Assembly (NCBI GenBank): GCA_035299065.1
Contig: DATGXI010000009.1
Location: forward strand, 1-37,202
Length of the DNA: 37,202 nt
Direction: 5' to 3'
From: DASPJQ01 sp035299065
GTDB lineage: Bacteria > Bacteroidota > Bacteroidia > Flavobacteriales_D > UBA2798
This document shows positions 6,742 to 15,429 of this stretch, piece after piece. Position 1 is the stretch's first letter. Each line of letters starts with the position of its first letter. The position numbers and the translations under genes are program-made. The notes under the pieces are model-generated. The model was not told the DNA's origin. It saw nothing but the letters and a program-made list of their open reading frames with translations, and searched no databases.

Positions 6742-9168
6742 ATGCTCAAAAAATTTATACTCATTTTTGGTGTTTTTTTAAGCACAATTTCGGGCTTTTC
6801 GCAGGAAACCACCATTACTGGTACTATACTCGATTCAGTCTCAAAAGAGCCGGTTGGCGCGGCAATCATCAAGTTTAACGGGGAGAAAAAAACACAAACC
6901 GACCTGGACGGAAAGTTTGAGTTCAAGGTGCCGGCACCTTCCGGGAAACTTGAAATTTCGTGTTTCGGCTATACTGATTTCAGCAAAGAAATTACCTGGC
7001 AAACCACTTACCCGCTTGAATTGTTTATGGTGGCTTTGAGCAACCAGTTGGAAACAGTGGTTATTTCGGTAGGCAAGTACGAGCAAAAACTGGAAGAGGT
7101 TACCGTTTCCATGACGGTGTTAAAACCAAACATGCTCGAAAATAAAAACACGGTGAACTGTGAAACGGTTATGGAACAGGTTCCAGGTGTTACCGTGCAG
7201 GACGGCCAGGTAAGCATGCGCGGTGGAAGTGGTTTTGCTTACGGTGCAGGTAGCCGCGTTTTATTGCTGGTTGATGATATGCCTATGCTGAGTGGCGATG
7301 CGGCCGATATTAAATGGAATGCTTTGCCGGTTGAAAACATTGCACAAATTGAAGTCATGAAAGGTGCATCCTCGGTACTTTACGGATCAGGTGCCCTCAA
7401 TGGTGTTGTTCACGTGCGTACTGCTTACCCTGGCGATAAGCCAATGACAAAAATAAGCCTTACACAAGGTGTTTATGGCAATCCCGAACGCGATAGTTTA
7501 CGCTGGTGGCGCAAAGGCGATAATCCTGTTTACACGGGTGGTTATTTTTTGCACACACGAAAAGTAAAACAACTGGACGTAGTATTGGGAGGATCGTTTT
7601 ACAACGATGGCGGTTACCGCGAAGGTGAAGAAGAAATTCGTGCCCGTGGAAATTTTGGTTTACGCTATCGCCCTAAAAAATTGGATCGCATGAATTTTGG
7701 GGTGAATGGAAATTATTCGCGCGCAAAAGGCGGTTTATTCATTATATGGGAAGATCAAAACAGGGCGTACAGCCCAAGTGGTGGTGCTAATCCTGACAGT
7801 GCAGGCTCTACCTTAAGCCAGTTTAACAACGACCGTTTTAGTATTGATCCGTATTTAAATTATTTCACCAAAAAGGGGAATCGCCACAGTTTGCGTACCC
7901 GTTATTTCAATACCACCAACCGCAATCAAACTGATACAGTAAACCAGAATTCAATAGCGCAGATTTTTTATTTTGAGTACCAGTACCAGCATAAATTCAA
8001 ATACGATATTCGGGTGGTGAGTGGTGTAGCGGGTTATTTAAACGACATTCAATCGTATTTGTATGGCGATCATAAAGGAACTAACCTGGCAGGCTATACG
8101 CAGGTTGATAAGAAATTTAATTTATTGAAAGGAAAATTTTTACGCGCGCTCAGTTTATCGGGCGGAGTGCGCCTGGAAAAATTCACGCTGGATGAAACCG
8201 AAAATGTTAGTACGTATCAATGGATAAAAGGTACCGACACAACAACGTTGCCATTTCAACCTGTATTTCGTGCAGGATTAAACATTGAAGCAACACAATC
8301 TACTTTTTTACGGGCTTCGTTTGGCCAGGCTTACCGTTACCCAAGTGTAGCCGAAAAATATGTGACCACATCGGTAGGCAGCCTTAACTTTTTTTCAAAT
8401 CCGAATTTGCGTCCTGAATACGGTTGGAGTTCAGAAGTTGGTATAAAACAAGTGGTAAAAATCGGGAACTGGAAAGCATTTTTTGATGCAGCCTATTTTT
8501 ATACCCATTATGAAAATATGACCGAGTTTACATTTGGCGTGTACAATCCACCGGGGGTAGGACTTACGCTGAATCCAAATGCACAGGGGTATTTATTTAA
8601 TTGGGTAGGTTTCAGGGCCGAGAATGCTGAGGAAGCACAGGTTTCAGGATTTGAGCTGGAGTTGGCGGGTGCAGGCAAAATTGGAAAATTTGATATCACC
8701 GCTTTAATTGGTTATACCTATATGAACCCGGTTACCTTGAATACTGACACCAATTATTTAAAAACCTTTAGCGATACAACCGGTTCTAAAATTCTAAAGT
8801 ATCGTTTCAAGCATTTGTTCAAGGCCGACCTGCAGGTTGAGTATGGAATTTTTTCGGTGGGAGCAAGTGTGCGCTACAACAGTTATATGGTAAATGTTGA
8901 CCAGACTTTTTATAATTTAACTATTCCTGCCGCATCCATTGGTTTCCCATTACCGCTTGGTGATTTGTTGTTGCCGGGATTCCCATCATACCGAGCCCGT
9001 TTCAACAAAGGTGCAACCGTTGTAGATGTTCGGTTTATGGTGAATGTAACCAAAACAGCAAGGCTTGGTATTGTGGCAAACAACCTGCTGAACACTGAGT
9101 ATATGGGACGGCCTGGTGATATACAGGCGCCTCGAAACATTGCTGCTCAACTCAATATCAAGTTCTAA
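6742..9168 (+). CDS. TonB-dependent outer-membrane receptor with carboxypeptidase-regulatory-like domain
   Basis: The 808-residue outer-membrane protein starts with a signal peptide (cut near GFSQ, residue 20). A carboxypeptidase-D-regulatory-like domain (about 22-105: ITGTILDSVSKEPVGAAI, then TDLDGKFEFKV) is the usual N-terminal extension in this phylum. The plug follows at about 118-235 with VPGVTVQDGQVSMRGGSGFAYGAG, VLLLVDDMPML and IEVMKGASSVLYGSGALNGVV. The rest is a 22-stranded-type barrel ending in QLNIKF, with a terminal Phe. No SusD partner is nearby, so a metal-chelate or small-molecule substrate is more likely than a glycan. The two DsbD-related genes downstream could hint at metal or redox homeostasis, but this is not shown. 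Confidence 0.93.
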   Translation: MLKKFILIFGVFLSTISGFSQETTITGTILDSVSKEPVGAAIIKFNGEKKTQTDLDGKFEFKVPAPSGKLEISCFGYTDFSKEITWQTTYPLELFMVALSNQLETVVISVGKYEQKLEEVTVSMTVLKPNMLENKNTVNCETVMEQVPGVTVQDGQVSMRGGSGFAYGAGSRVLLLVDDMPMLSGDAADIKWNALPVENIAQIEVMKGASSVLYGSGALNGVVHVRTAYPGDKPMTKISLTQGVYGNPERDSLRWWRKGDNPVYTGGYFLHTRKVKQLDVVLGGSFYNDGGYREGEEEIRARGNFGLRYRPKKLDRMNFGVNGNYSRAKGGLFIIWEDQNRAYSPSGGANPDSAGSTLSQFNNDRFSIDPYLNYFTKKGNRHSLRTRYFNTTNRNQTDTVNQNSIAQIFYFEYQYQHKFKYDIRVVSGVAGYLNDIQSYLYGDHKGTNLAGYTQVDKKFNLLKGKFLRALSLSGGVRLEKFTLDETENVSTYQWIKGTDTTTLPFQPVFRAGLNIEATQSTFLRASFGQAYRYPSVAEKYVTTSVGSLNFFSNPNLRPEYGWSSEVGIKQVVKIGNWKAFFDAAYFYTHYENMTEFTFGVYNPPGVGLTLNPNAQGYLFNWVGFRAENAEEAQVSGFELELAGAGKIGKFDITALIGYTYMNPVTLNTDTNYLKTFSDTTGSKILKYRFKHLFKADLQVEYGIFSVGASVRYNSYMVNVDQTFYNLTIPAASIGFPLPLGDLLLPGFPSYRARFNKGATVVDVRFMVNVTKTARLGIVANNLLNTEYMGRPGDIQAPRNIAAQLNIKF

Positions 9169-9310
9169 GGTTGCCGGCTAAAACGTCAAAAAATGTTAAG
9201 AATCAAGGCGTTAAAAAACCATGGCCATCCAAGAATTAAGCCCATTTTCTAAACATTGTATTAATCCTGAAGCAATTATTTGGTTAATTTAGACCAATCA
9301 AGTTTCATTT

Positions 9311-9751
9311 ATGCGCTTAATATTTTTTTGTTTACTGGTGGTATTCGCGGTACAGGTTCGTGCACAGGGTTATGACCAGGTAAAATGGGATTTTTCAAGC
9401 CGAAAAAATAAAAAAGCAACTGAACTGGTTTTGAAAGCAAGCATTCAACGTGGCTGGCATTTATACTCACAACATTTAAAAGGTGATGGCCCAATACCAA
9501 CTGAATTTACGTACGAGCTTCCAAAAGGCGTAAAAAAACAGGGTGATACAAAAGAACCGGCACCCATTAAACATTTTGATGAGAATTTTGGAATGGATGT
9601 GTTGTACTTTGAAAATGAAGTTGAATTTACACAGGAGTTAAAAGGTAAAATAAAAAATGAAATGGTTGTTTCGGGTAAAGTAACATTTATGATTTGCGAT
9701 GATAACATGTGTTATCCGCCCGTTGACGTTCCGTTTGAAATTAAACTTTAA
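9311..9751 (+). CDS. Free-standing DsbD N-terminal (DsbD-alpha) domain protein
   Basis: This 146-residue periplasmic protein corresponds to the N-terminal disulfide-exchange domain of DsbD alone. A signal peptide ends at RAQ (residue 19). The domain shows the family pattern WHLYSQ (49-54), then EVEFTQ, and the two active cysteines in CDDNMC (Cys129 and Cys134) followed by YPP. Residues 25-146 align by eye with residues 28-150 of the DsbD encoded 23 bases downstream, so it looks like a tandem duplicate that kept only the alpha domain. It probably takes electrons from DsbD and passes them to periplasmic partners. The two genes are very likely co-transcribed. Confidence 0.87.
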   Translation: MRLIFFCLLVVFAVQVRAQGYDQVKWDFSSRKNKKATELVLKASIQRGWHLYSQHLKGDGPIPTEFTYELPKGVKKQGDTKEPAPIKHFDENFGMDVLYFENEVEFTQELKGKIKNEMVVSGKVTFMICDDNMCYPPVDVPFEIKL

Positions 9752-9774
9752 TATTTTTTGATACGCTACATATT

Positions 9775-12210
9775 ATGATGAAAAGATTTTTTACTGCAGT
9801 ATTGTTTTTTCTTGCAACAGGAACAATTGCCCTTGCACAAATGGTTGAACCGGCAAAGTGGTCATGGAAAGTAGTGCAAAAGGATACCAAAGAAGCTGAG
9901 TTGATAGCTACGGTGAAACTGGACAAGGACTGGCATATTTATTCGCAAAAAGAATTAGCTGATGGTCCATTGCCAACCGTTTTTTCCTGGCCCAAAATGG
10001 CAACTTATTCATTGGTTGGTACTACAAAGGAACCAACAAATGGCCATGCTGATAAAATGTGGGAAGAACAAGGTGTGCCAAATGTAATTTGCTTTGAAGG
10101 AAGCGTTTCGTTCAGGCAAAAGATCAAAATACTTACCGACAAAAAATTTGAGATCAAAGGTAACATCAGTTACATGGTTTGTAAAGAATCGTGTATACCT
10201 GGCGAAGTGAATTTTTCGTTCACCGTTAATGATGGTGTTGCTGCTACCAATGAAGATACAAAGGTTGAAGACACAAAAGTTGAACCGGATACCCTAAACG
10301 TTGCAAAAGTTGAAGACAATACCAATAAAGGCGGCTGCACCAATCCTGTTGCATTCCGTTTTATTCCAAAAAAATTCAGTAAACAGGATTATGAATTGAC
10401 CATTCGCGCAAACATTGATACAGGATGGACCATTGCCGGTAAAAACGATTCGCGTTACCCGGTTAAATTTTTATTTGAGTTTCCCGAAGGCGTTGTGCTA
10501 AAAGGTGAGGTGGAATATCCTGAAGCAAACGGCAAAGACAAACTCTTTACCAAATCGTATAAGTATGTTGTTGATTTTAAACAACGCTTTTTTGTTGAAA
10601 CGGGTGACAGTATGTTGATGCAAAATATAGTGGTGAAACCCTATTATGCAGCAAGCAATGGTACAAATGTTTTTCAGCAATCGGCCGAGAATTCAAAAAG
10701 CGTTGACATGAGCAAGGCAACGGTGCATACCGACCCGAATATGCCTGAATCCTATTTATTGATTTTTATTGAAGCGTTTCTGGCAGGGTTCCTGGCTTTA
10801 TTAATGCCATGTATTTTCCCTATGATTCCTATGACTGTAAGTTTCTTCTTAAAACGCAGTAAAACGCGTAAAGAAGGTATTGCAAACGCAGTTACTTATG
10901 GTTTAAGTATTATTGTTATTTATGTTGCACTGGGCTCAATCATCTCAGCGGTTTTTGGTTCTGATGCCTTAAATGCACTGGCAACAAACATTTGGTTTAA
11001 CCTTTTCTTCTTTGTTATGCTGGTGGTATTTGCGCTGTCATTCCTGGGGGCGTTTGAGTTGACGTTGCCTGCTTCTTGGGTAAATGCAGCCGACAGGCGT
11101 GCCGACAAAGGCGGAAAAATTGGTATTTTCTTTATGGCCTTTACACTGGCACTGGTTTCATTTTCATGTACAGGTCCAATCATTGGTAGTCTTTTAGTGG
11201 TTGCCTCAAAAGAAGGCATCATGGGCCCATTGATTGGTATGTTTGGTTTTTCACTTGCCATTGCATTGCCATTTACCTTGTTTGCCATTTTCCCAAGCTG
11301 GTTGAATTCAATGCCATCATCAGGCGGTTGGTTAAACACCGTTAAAGTGAGCTTAGGTTTTCTTGAACTTGCGTTTTCATTTAAATTTTTATCCAATGCC
11401 GACCTTGTTGTACAGGCGCATTTATTGGAGCGCGAGACCTTCATTGCCATATGGATTGCCATTTTTGGTTTGTGGGGATTGTACTTATTGGGCAAGTTCA
11501 AATTGTCGCATGACAGTGATCTCGCCTATTTGTCAACAGGACGCTTAACTACTGCAGTGCTTGTTTTCTCATTTACCATTTACATGATACCAGGTTTATT
11601 TGGCGCACCGTTAAAATGGATTGCCGGTTTTCCTCCGGGCCCTAATTACAGTGAAATTCCATACGGCATTCATGGTGAAGCGCCAAAAGGAAAACAAAAA
11701 CGAAAAGTGCACACCGTTGATGGTCCTCATCACATACCTTCATTCCATAATTACGATGAAGCATTGGAATATGCACGTGAAATCAATAAACCCCTGCTGA
11801 TTGACTTTACAGGTTATGCCTGTGTAAACTGTCGTCAAATGGAAGAATTGGTTTGGGGCGAACCAAACGTATTACCGCTTATGAAAGATTCAATGGTATT
11901 GGCATCGCTTTATGTTGATGATAAAACAGCATTGCCCGAAGACCAGTGGTACACATCCAAATTTGACGGAAAAGAAATCCGAACGTTTGGACAAAAATGG
12001 AGCGATTTGCAAAAAACAAAATACAGGAGCAATTCGCAGCCACAATATTTTTTACTTGATAATTTTGAAACCGTGTTGAATGGTACAGCAAATTACCAGG
12101 ACCATGGCTCGGCCGACCGATTTGGAAAATGGCTGGAGCAAGGTATTGAGCAGTTTGATATGTTCAATAAAGTGGATGAGTTGAAGCCTTGTTTGGTACA
12201 GGTGCAGTAG
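9775..12210 (+). CDS. dsbD: Protein-disulfide reductase DsbD
   Basis: DsbD moves reducing power from cytoplasmic thioredoxin across the inner membrane to periplasmic proteins. All three redox modules are visible. The alpha domain has Cys136 and Cys140 (CKESC). A second beta-sandwich-like region lies at about 180-300. The eight-helix membrane domain (about 325-620) has its cysteines in LMPCIFPM (Cys346) and FSCTGP (Cys465). The C-terminal thioredoxin-like gamma domain has CVNC (683-686) in DFTGYACVNCRQMEE. At 811 residues it is longer than E. coli DsbD because of the extra periplasmic region and an acidic linker (VEDTKVEPD). ATG codons at 9775 and 9778 are equally possible starts. Confidence 0.96.
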   Translation: MMKRFFTAVLFFLATGTIALAQMVEPAKWSWKVVQKDTKEAELIATVKLDKDWHIYSQKELADGPLPTVFSWPKMATYSLVGTTKEPTNGHADKMWEEQGVPNVICFEGSVSFRQKIKILTDKKFEIKGNISYMVCKESCIPGEVNFSFTVNDGVAATNEDTKVEDTKVEPDTLNVAKVEDNTNKGGCTNPVAFRFIPKKFSKQDYELTIRANIDTGWTIAGKNDSRYPVKFLFEFPEGVVLKGEVEYPEANGKDKLFTKSYKYVVDFKQRFFVETGDSMLMQNIVVKPYYAASNGTNVFQQSAENSKSVDMSKATVHTDPNMPESYLLIFIEAFLAGFLALLMPCIFPMIPMTVSFFLKRSKTRKEGIANAVTYGLSIIVIYVALGSIISAVFGSDALNALATNIWFNLFFFVMLVVFALSFLGAFELTLPASWVNAADRRADKGGKIGIFFMAFTLALVSFSCTGPIIGSLLVVASKEGIMGPLIGMFGFSLAIALPFTLFAIFPSWLNSMPSSGGWLNTVKVSLGFLELAFSFKFLSNADLVVQAHLLERETFIAIWIAIFGLWGLYLLGKFKLSHDSDLAYLSTGRLTTAVLVFSFTIYMIPGLFGAPLKWIAGFPPGPNYSEIPYGIHGEAPKGKQKRKVHTVDGPHHIPSFHNYDEALEYAREINKPLLIDFTGYACVNCRQMEELVWGEPNVLPLMKDSMVLASLYVDDKTALPEDQWYTSKFDGKEIRTFGQKWSDLQKTKYRSNSQPQYFLLDNFETVLNGTANYQDHGSADRFGKWLEQGIEQFDMFNKVDELKPCLVQVQ

Positions 12211-12219
12211 GCATGCGAT

Positions 12220-12260
12220 AATGTGCTGATGGGTTGATGTGCTGATGAGTTAATATGATG
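12220..12260. repeat. Degenerate GTGCTGATG spacer repeat
   Basis: ATGTGCTGATGGGTTGATGT is followed by GCTGATGAGTTAATATGATG in the spacer after dsbD. To my recollection this microrepeat type is common in Bacteroidota spacers. It has no evident hairpin and is not an obvious terminator. Confidence 0.6.
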
Positions 12261-12283
12261 TCCGCGTATAAATTAAAATTTTC

Positions 12284-14365
12284 ATGAGAAAGTTTACTGG
12301 TTTTCATTTGCAGTTTCTTTTGGTTACCGGTATACTTTTATCCGGTTTTCCCTCTTTTTCGCAGGTTAACATGTGCAGCCAGGTTGACAAAGTGATTGCG
12401 CGCATGCAAAATGTGCACTACAGCCCTGTGGCATTTGATGGCGATGTAAAAAAACAAATTGTGGCCATGTATGTTGATGTGATTGATGCAAAAAACACAT
12501 TTTTCAGCAAACAGGACCTTGAACGTTTACAAACAAAAGCAGCAACTGACGGCTTGTGCCAGGCCTATGCCGAATCAGTAGAACTTTATTATAAACGTGT
12601 GGCGCAATACGATTCGCTGGTAAAAGTATTTTTAGGCAAACCGGTAAAATTTATGAAAGGCGATGCGCTTGTGATCAATCCTTCCACATCATCGCATTTG
12701 CGCAAAAGCAGTACTGAGTTAAATGTTTACCGTGAAAAAAAGATACGCCAGAAATTACTTGACCTGCTGTATGATAAAATAATTGGCGACAGCCTTGTTT
12801 TTAAGACTGAAAAGGACTTAACACCGGCCATGGAAAAGGAATTGCGTGAAAAACTGGCCTTGCGCGAAAAAATTTATATTGAGCGCCTGGTTGAAAATAA
12901 AATGTTGGCCGAAGAACGCCTGCGGGCACATTTTTTAAACGCGATTGCTCACCGGTATGATCCGCATTCTGATTATTTTCCGGCCGATGAGAAAAAAGAA
13001 TTTGAAGAACACTTGTCGAAGGAAAAAAAATCATTTGGCATTGAATTGAGTGAAAACAGTGATTATGAAATTGAGATTACCGGCATTTTACCGGGTAGCC
13101 CGGCATGGATTTCCAATGAAGTGGATGAAGAAGACATTATTGAAAGCATAACCGATAAAAAAGGTGTAAAACATGAGTTGGCGTACAAGGGAATGGAATA
13201 CCTTTCAAAAATACTGAAAGATGAAAACAACAATGAAATAACATTTCATTTGCGTACAAAAGCCAATGAGAAAACTGATGTAACACTTATAAAGGCCGTG
13301 GTGGAGAATGTGGAAAATGCATTTACCGGATACACCATAAGTGATGATAAGACAAAAATCGGGTATATACCACTGCCATCGTTTTATACCGATTCGGAAA
13401 CAGATGAAGGATTGGGTTGTGCCAATGATGTTGCAAAAGAAATACTGCTGCTCAAAAAAGATGGAATACAGGGTTTGGTGCTTGATTTGCGCAACAACGG
13501 TGGAGGATCATTAAAGGAGGCCATTGAAATTTGTGGATTATTTATTGATGAAGGCCCTATGGCCATTTATAAATCGCGGGCTGAAAAGCCTTACATGATG
13601 AAAGACATGAACCGCGGTACCGTGTACGATGGACCATTAATTATACTGGTAAATAGCATGAGCGCTTCGGCTTCGGAAGTTGTATCGGGGTGTTTGCAGG
13701 ATTATAACCGCGCTTTAATTGTGGGCGATGTTACCTATGGAAAAGGAACAGCGCAAAGTGTTTTCCCGGTTGATTCGGTGTTAAGCGTTAATTCAGCGCA
13801 AAACGGGTATTTAAAAATCACTATTGGTAAATTTTATCACGTTAGCCGTAAATCAAACCAGGAAAAAGGAATTATACCTGAAATACGTGTGCCTGATATA
13901 TACAGTTCAATTGATTTTTTCAAGGAAGCGAAAACACTTTATCATTTACGCAATGACAGCACAAGCAAAAAAGTGACGTATGTGAAGTCAACAAACGGAA
14001 TTAATGATGCTGTAAAGGAAAAAAGCAAGGCCAGGATTGCCGGTAGCGCGGAGTTTAAACGCGTACAGGAATTGGCCGATTCGTTAAAAATACTGGCCCA
14101 AAATGATTTGACCGTGCCACTGGAAATACTGCCTTTTATTGCCTACATGAAAAAGCAGGACGATTTTATGCAACGTATTGACGATGCTTATACCCGTAAG
14201 CAGGAGGGCATTAAGATAGGAAACCATGCTTTTGCCAAAACCCTGCTCGAGGTAAACGAAGATGAAAAAGAGTTTAACCAGGCAGTTATTGATGAACTTA
14301 TGCTTGACCCCGTAATAGCAGAAGCCTTTTGGATTTCACGGGATTTTATTAACTTTGGTAAATAG
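12284..14365 (+). CDS. Carboxy-terminal processing protease (S41, Prc/Tsp family)
   Basis: The 693-residue periplasmic protease should cleave proteins near their C-termini. After a signal peptide (cut near FSQ, residue 27) comes the Prc-type helical N-terminal region with HYSPVAFD (45-52), AHRYDPHSDYFP and FEEHLSKEKKSFGIEL. A PDZ domain lies at about 255-345 (EIEITGILPGSPAW). The S41 core has LDLRNNGGGSLKEAIEICGLF. The catalytic pair is Ser462 in SMSASASEVVSG and Lys487 in TYGKGTAQS; their 25-residue spacing matches E. coli Prc. It is longer than CtpA-type proteases, as expected for the Prc branch. Only 11 bases separate it from the next gene. Confidence 0.94.
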   Translation: MRKFTGFHLQFLLVTGILLSGFPSFSQVNMCSQVDKVIARMQNVHYSPVAFDGDVKKQIVAMYVDVIDAKNTFFSKQDLERLQTKAATDGLCQAYAESVELYYKRVAQYDSLVKVFLGKPVKFMKGDALVINPSTSSHLRKSSTELNVYREKKIRQKLLDLLYDKIIGDSLVFKTEKDLTPAMEKELREKLALREKIYIERLVENKMLAEERLRAHFLNAIAHRYDPHSDYFPADEKKEFEEHLSKEKKSFGIELSENSDYEIEITGILPGSPAWISNEVDEEDIIESITDKKGVKHELAYKGMEYLSKILKDENNNEITFHLRTKANEKTDVTLIKAVVENVENAFTGYTISDDKTKIGYIPLPSFYTDSETDEGLGCANDVAKEILLLKKDGIQGLVLDLRNNGGGSLKEAIEICGLFIDEGPMAIYKSRAEKPYMMKDMNRGTVYDGPLIILVNSMSASASEVVSGCLQDYNRALIVGDVTYGKGTAQSVFPVDSVLSVNSAQNGYLKITIGKFYHVSRKSNQEKGIIPEIRVPDIYSSIDFFKEAKTLYHLRNDSTSKKVTYVKSTNGINDAVKEKSKARIAGSAEFKRVQELADSLKILAQNDLTVPLEILPFIAYMKKQDDFMQRIDDAYTRKQEGIKIGNHAFAKTLLEVNEDEKEFNQAVIDELMLDPVIAEAFWISRDFINFGK

Positions 14366-14376
14366 CCATATACCTG

Positions 14377-15411
14377 ATGAAAACATTATTTAAACCACTA
14401 ATCGTATCGGCCGTACTTTTGACGGCAACAACCGTAAACGCGCAAAAATTTCAAAGCGCATTTGAATACCTTGAGTACATAGGCAAGGAATTTAAAATGG
14501 TACAAAAAGCTACCTGGGAATATACAAAAGCAGCCGCCAAAAATAAAAGCGCCAAGAAAATTGAAAAAACACGCCAGGAGCTGGTTCAAACCATTGTTGC
14601 GGCAAACAATAAGATCAAACGCATGGATGGATGGAACGGGAATACCGCTTTCAGGGATTCAACAGTTTCGTTTCTGGAAATGAACAAAGCAGTAGTTTCC
14701 TATGATTATGAAAAAATCATGAACATGGAAGATATAGCTGAGCAATCATATGATTTGATGGAAGCTTACATGAAAGCCCAGGATGTTGCCAATGAAAAAT
14801 TAAGTGGAGCCGGTGAGCGCATTGAAACAGCTGAAAAGAAATTTGCCGAAGACAACGAAATAAAACTAATTGAAGCAAATGACAAGACGACTTTAAGCCT
14901 GAAACGTGCCGGTGTGGTAATGGACTATTATGATCCCATTTACCTTATATTTTTTAAATCCTATAAAGCCGAGGCGTATTTACTTGACGCATTAAATAAA
15001 AACGATGTTTCAGGCATGGAACAAAACAAATCAACCCTGGCTAAATATGCTGCCGAAGGCCTGGCTCAACTGGATGCTATAAAACCTTTTGAGGGCGATG
15101 GATCGCTGAAAAAAGCAGCCACTGAATTATTGACTTTTTATAAAGACGAAGCAGAAAAGAAATTTCAGCCCTTAATTGATTTTTCAACTACCAAAGACGG
15201 GTTTGAAAAAGCAAAAAAGAACATTGAGACAAAAAAAGAAAAAGAGCGCACACAGGCCGATATTGATACCTACAACAAAATGGTGAATGAGTATAACAAA
15301 GGGCTAAACGATTTGAACAAGATCAATACCGATTTGAATAACACCCGCACAAAACTCATTAATAACTGGAACAACGCGGCCACCAATTTTACCAATAAGC
15401 ACATCAATTAA
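14377..15411 (+). CDS. Secreted all-helical protein of unknown function
   Basis: A signal peptide (cut after VNAQ, residue 23) is followed by about 320 residues of almost continuous amphipathic helix: FQSAFEYLEYIGKEFKMVQKATWEYTKAAAK near the start, and a Lys/Glu/Asn-rich coiled-coil-like end with KEKERTQADIDTYNKMVNE. There are no cysteines in the mature part and no enzymatic motif. I do not recognise the family with certainty; some Bacteroidota and Leptospira surface proteins have this style. The position 11 bases after the Prc-type protease and 18 bases before a T9SS cargo gene suggests an operon, and a role as substrate or adaptor of the protease is possible. Confidence 0.76.
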   Translation: MKTLFKPLIVSAVLLTATTVNAQKFQSAFEYLEYIGKEFKMVQKATWEYTKAAAKNKSAKKIEKTRQELVQTIVAANNKIKRMDGWNGNTAFRDSTVSFLEMNKAVVSYDYEKIMNMEDIAEQSYDLMEAYMKAQDVANEKLSGAGERIETAEKKFAEDNEIKLIEANDKTTLSLKRAGVVMDYYDPIYLIFFKSYKAEAYLLDALNKNDVSGMEQNKSTLAKYAAEGLAQLDAIKPFEGDGSLKKAATELLTFYKDEAEKKFQPLIDFSTTKDGFEKAKKNIETKKEKERTQADIDTYNKMVNEYNKGLNDLNKINTDLNNTRTKLINNWNNAATNFTNKHIN

Positions 15412-15429
15412 TTTTTTATTCCACATAAT

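Noticed and set aside
10920..11501. 193-codon minus frame
   Set aside because: It lies opposite the DsbD membrane domain; its Lys/Asn/Pro-rich translation is what antisense of Leu/Phe/Gly-rich helices gives.
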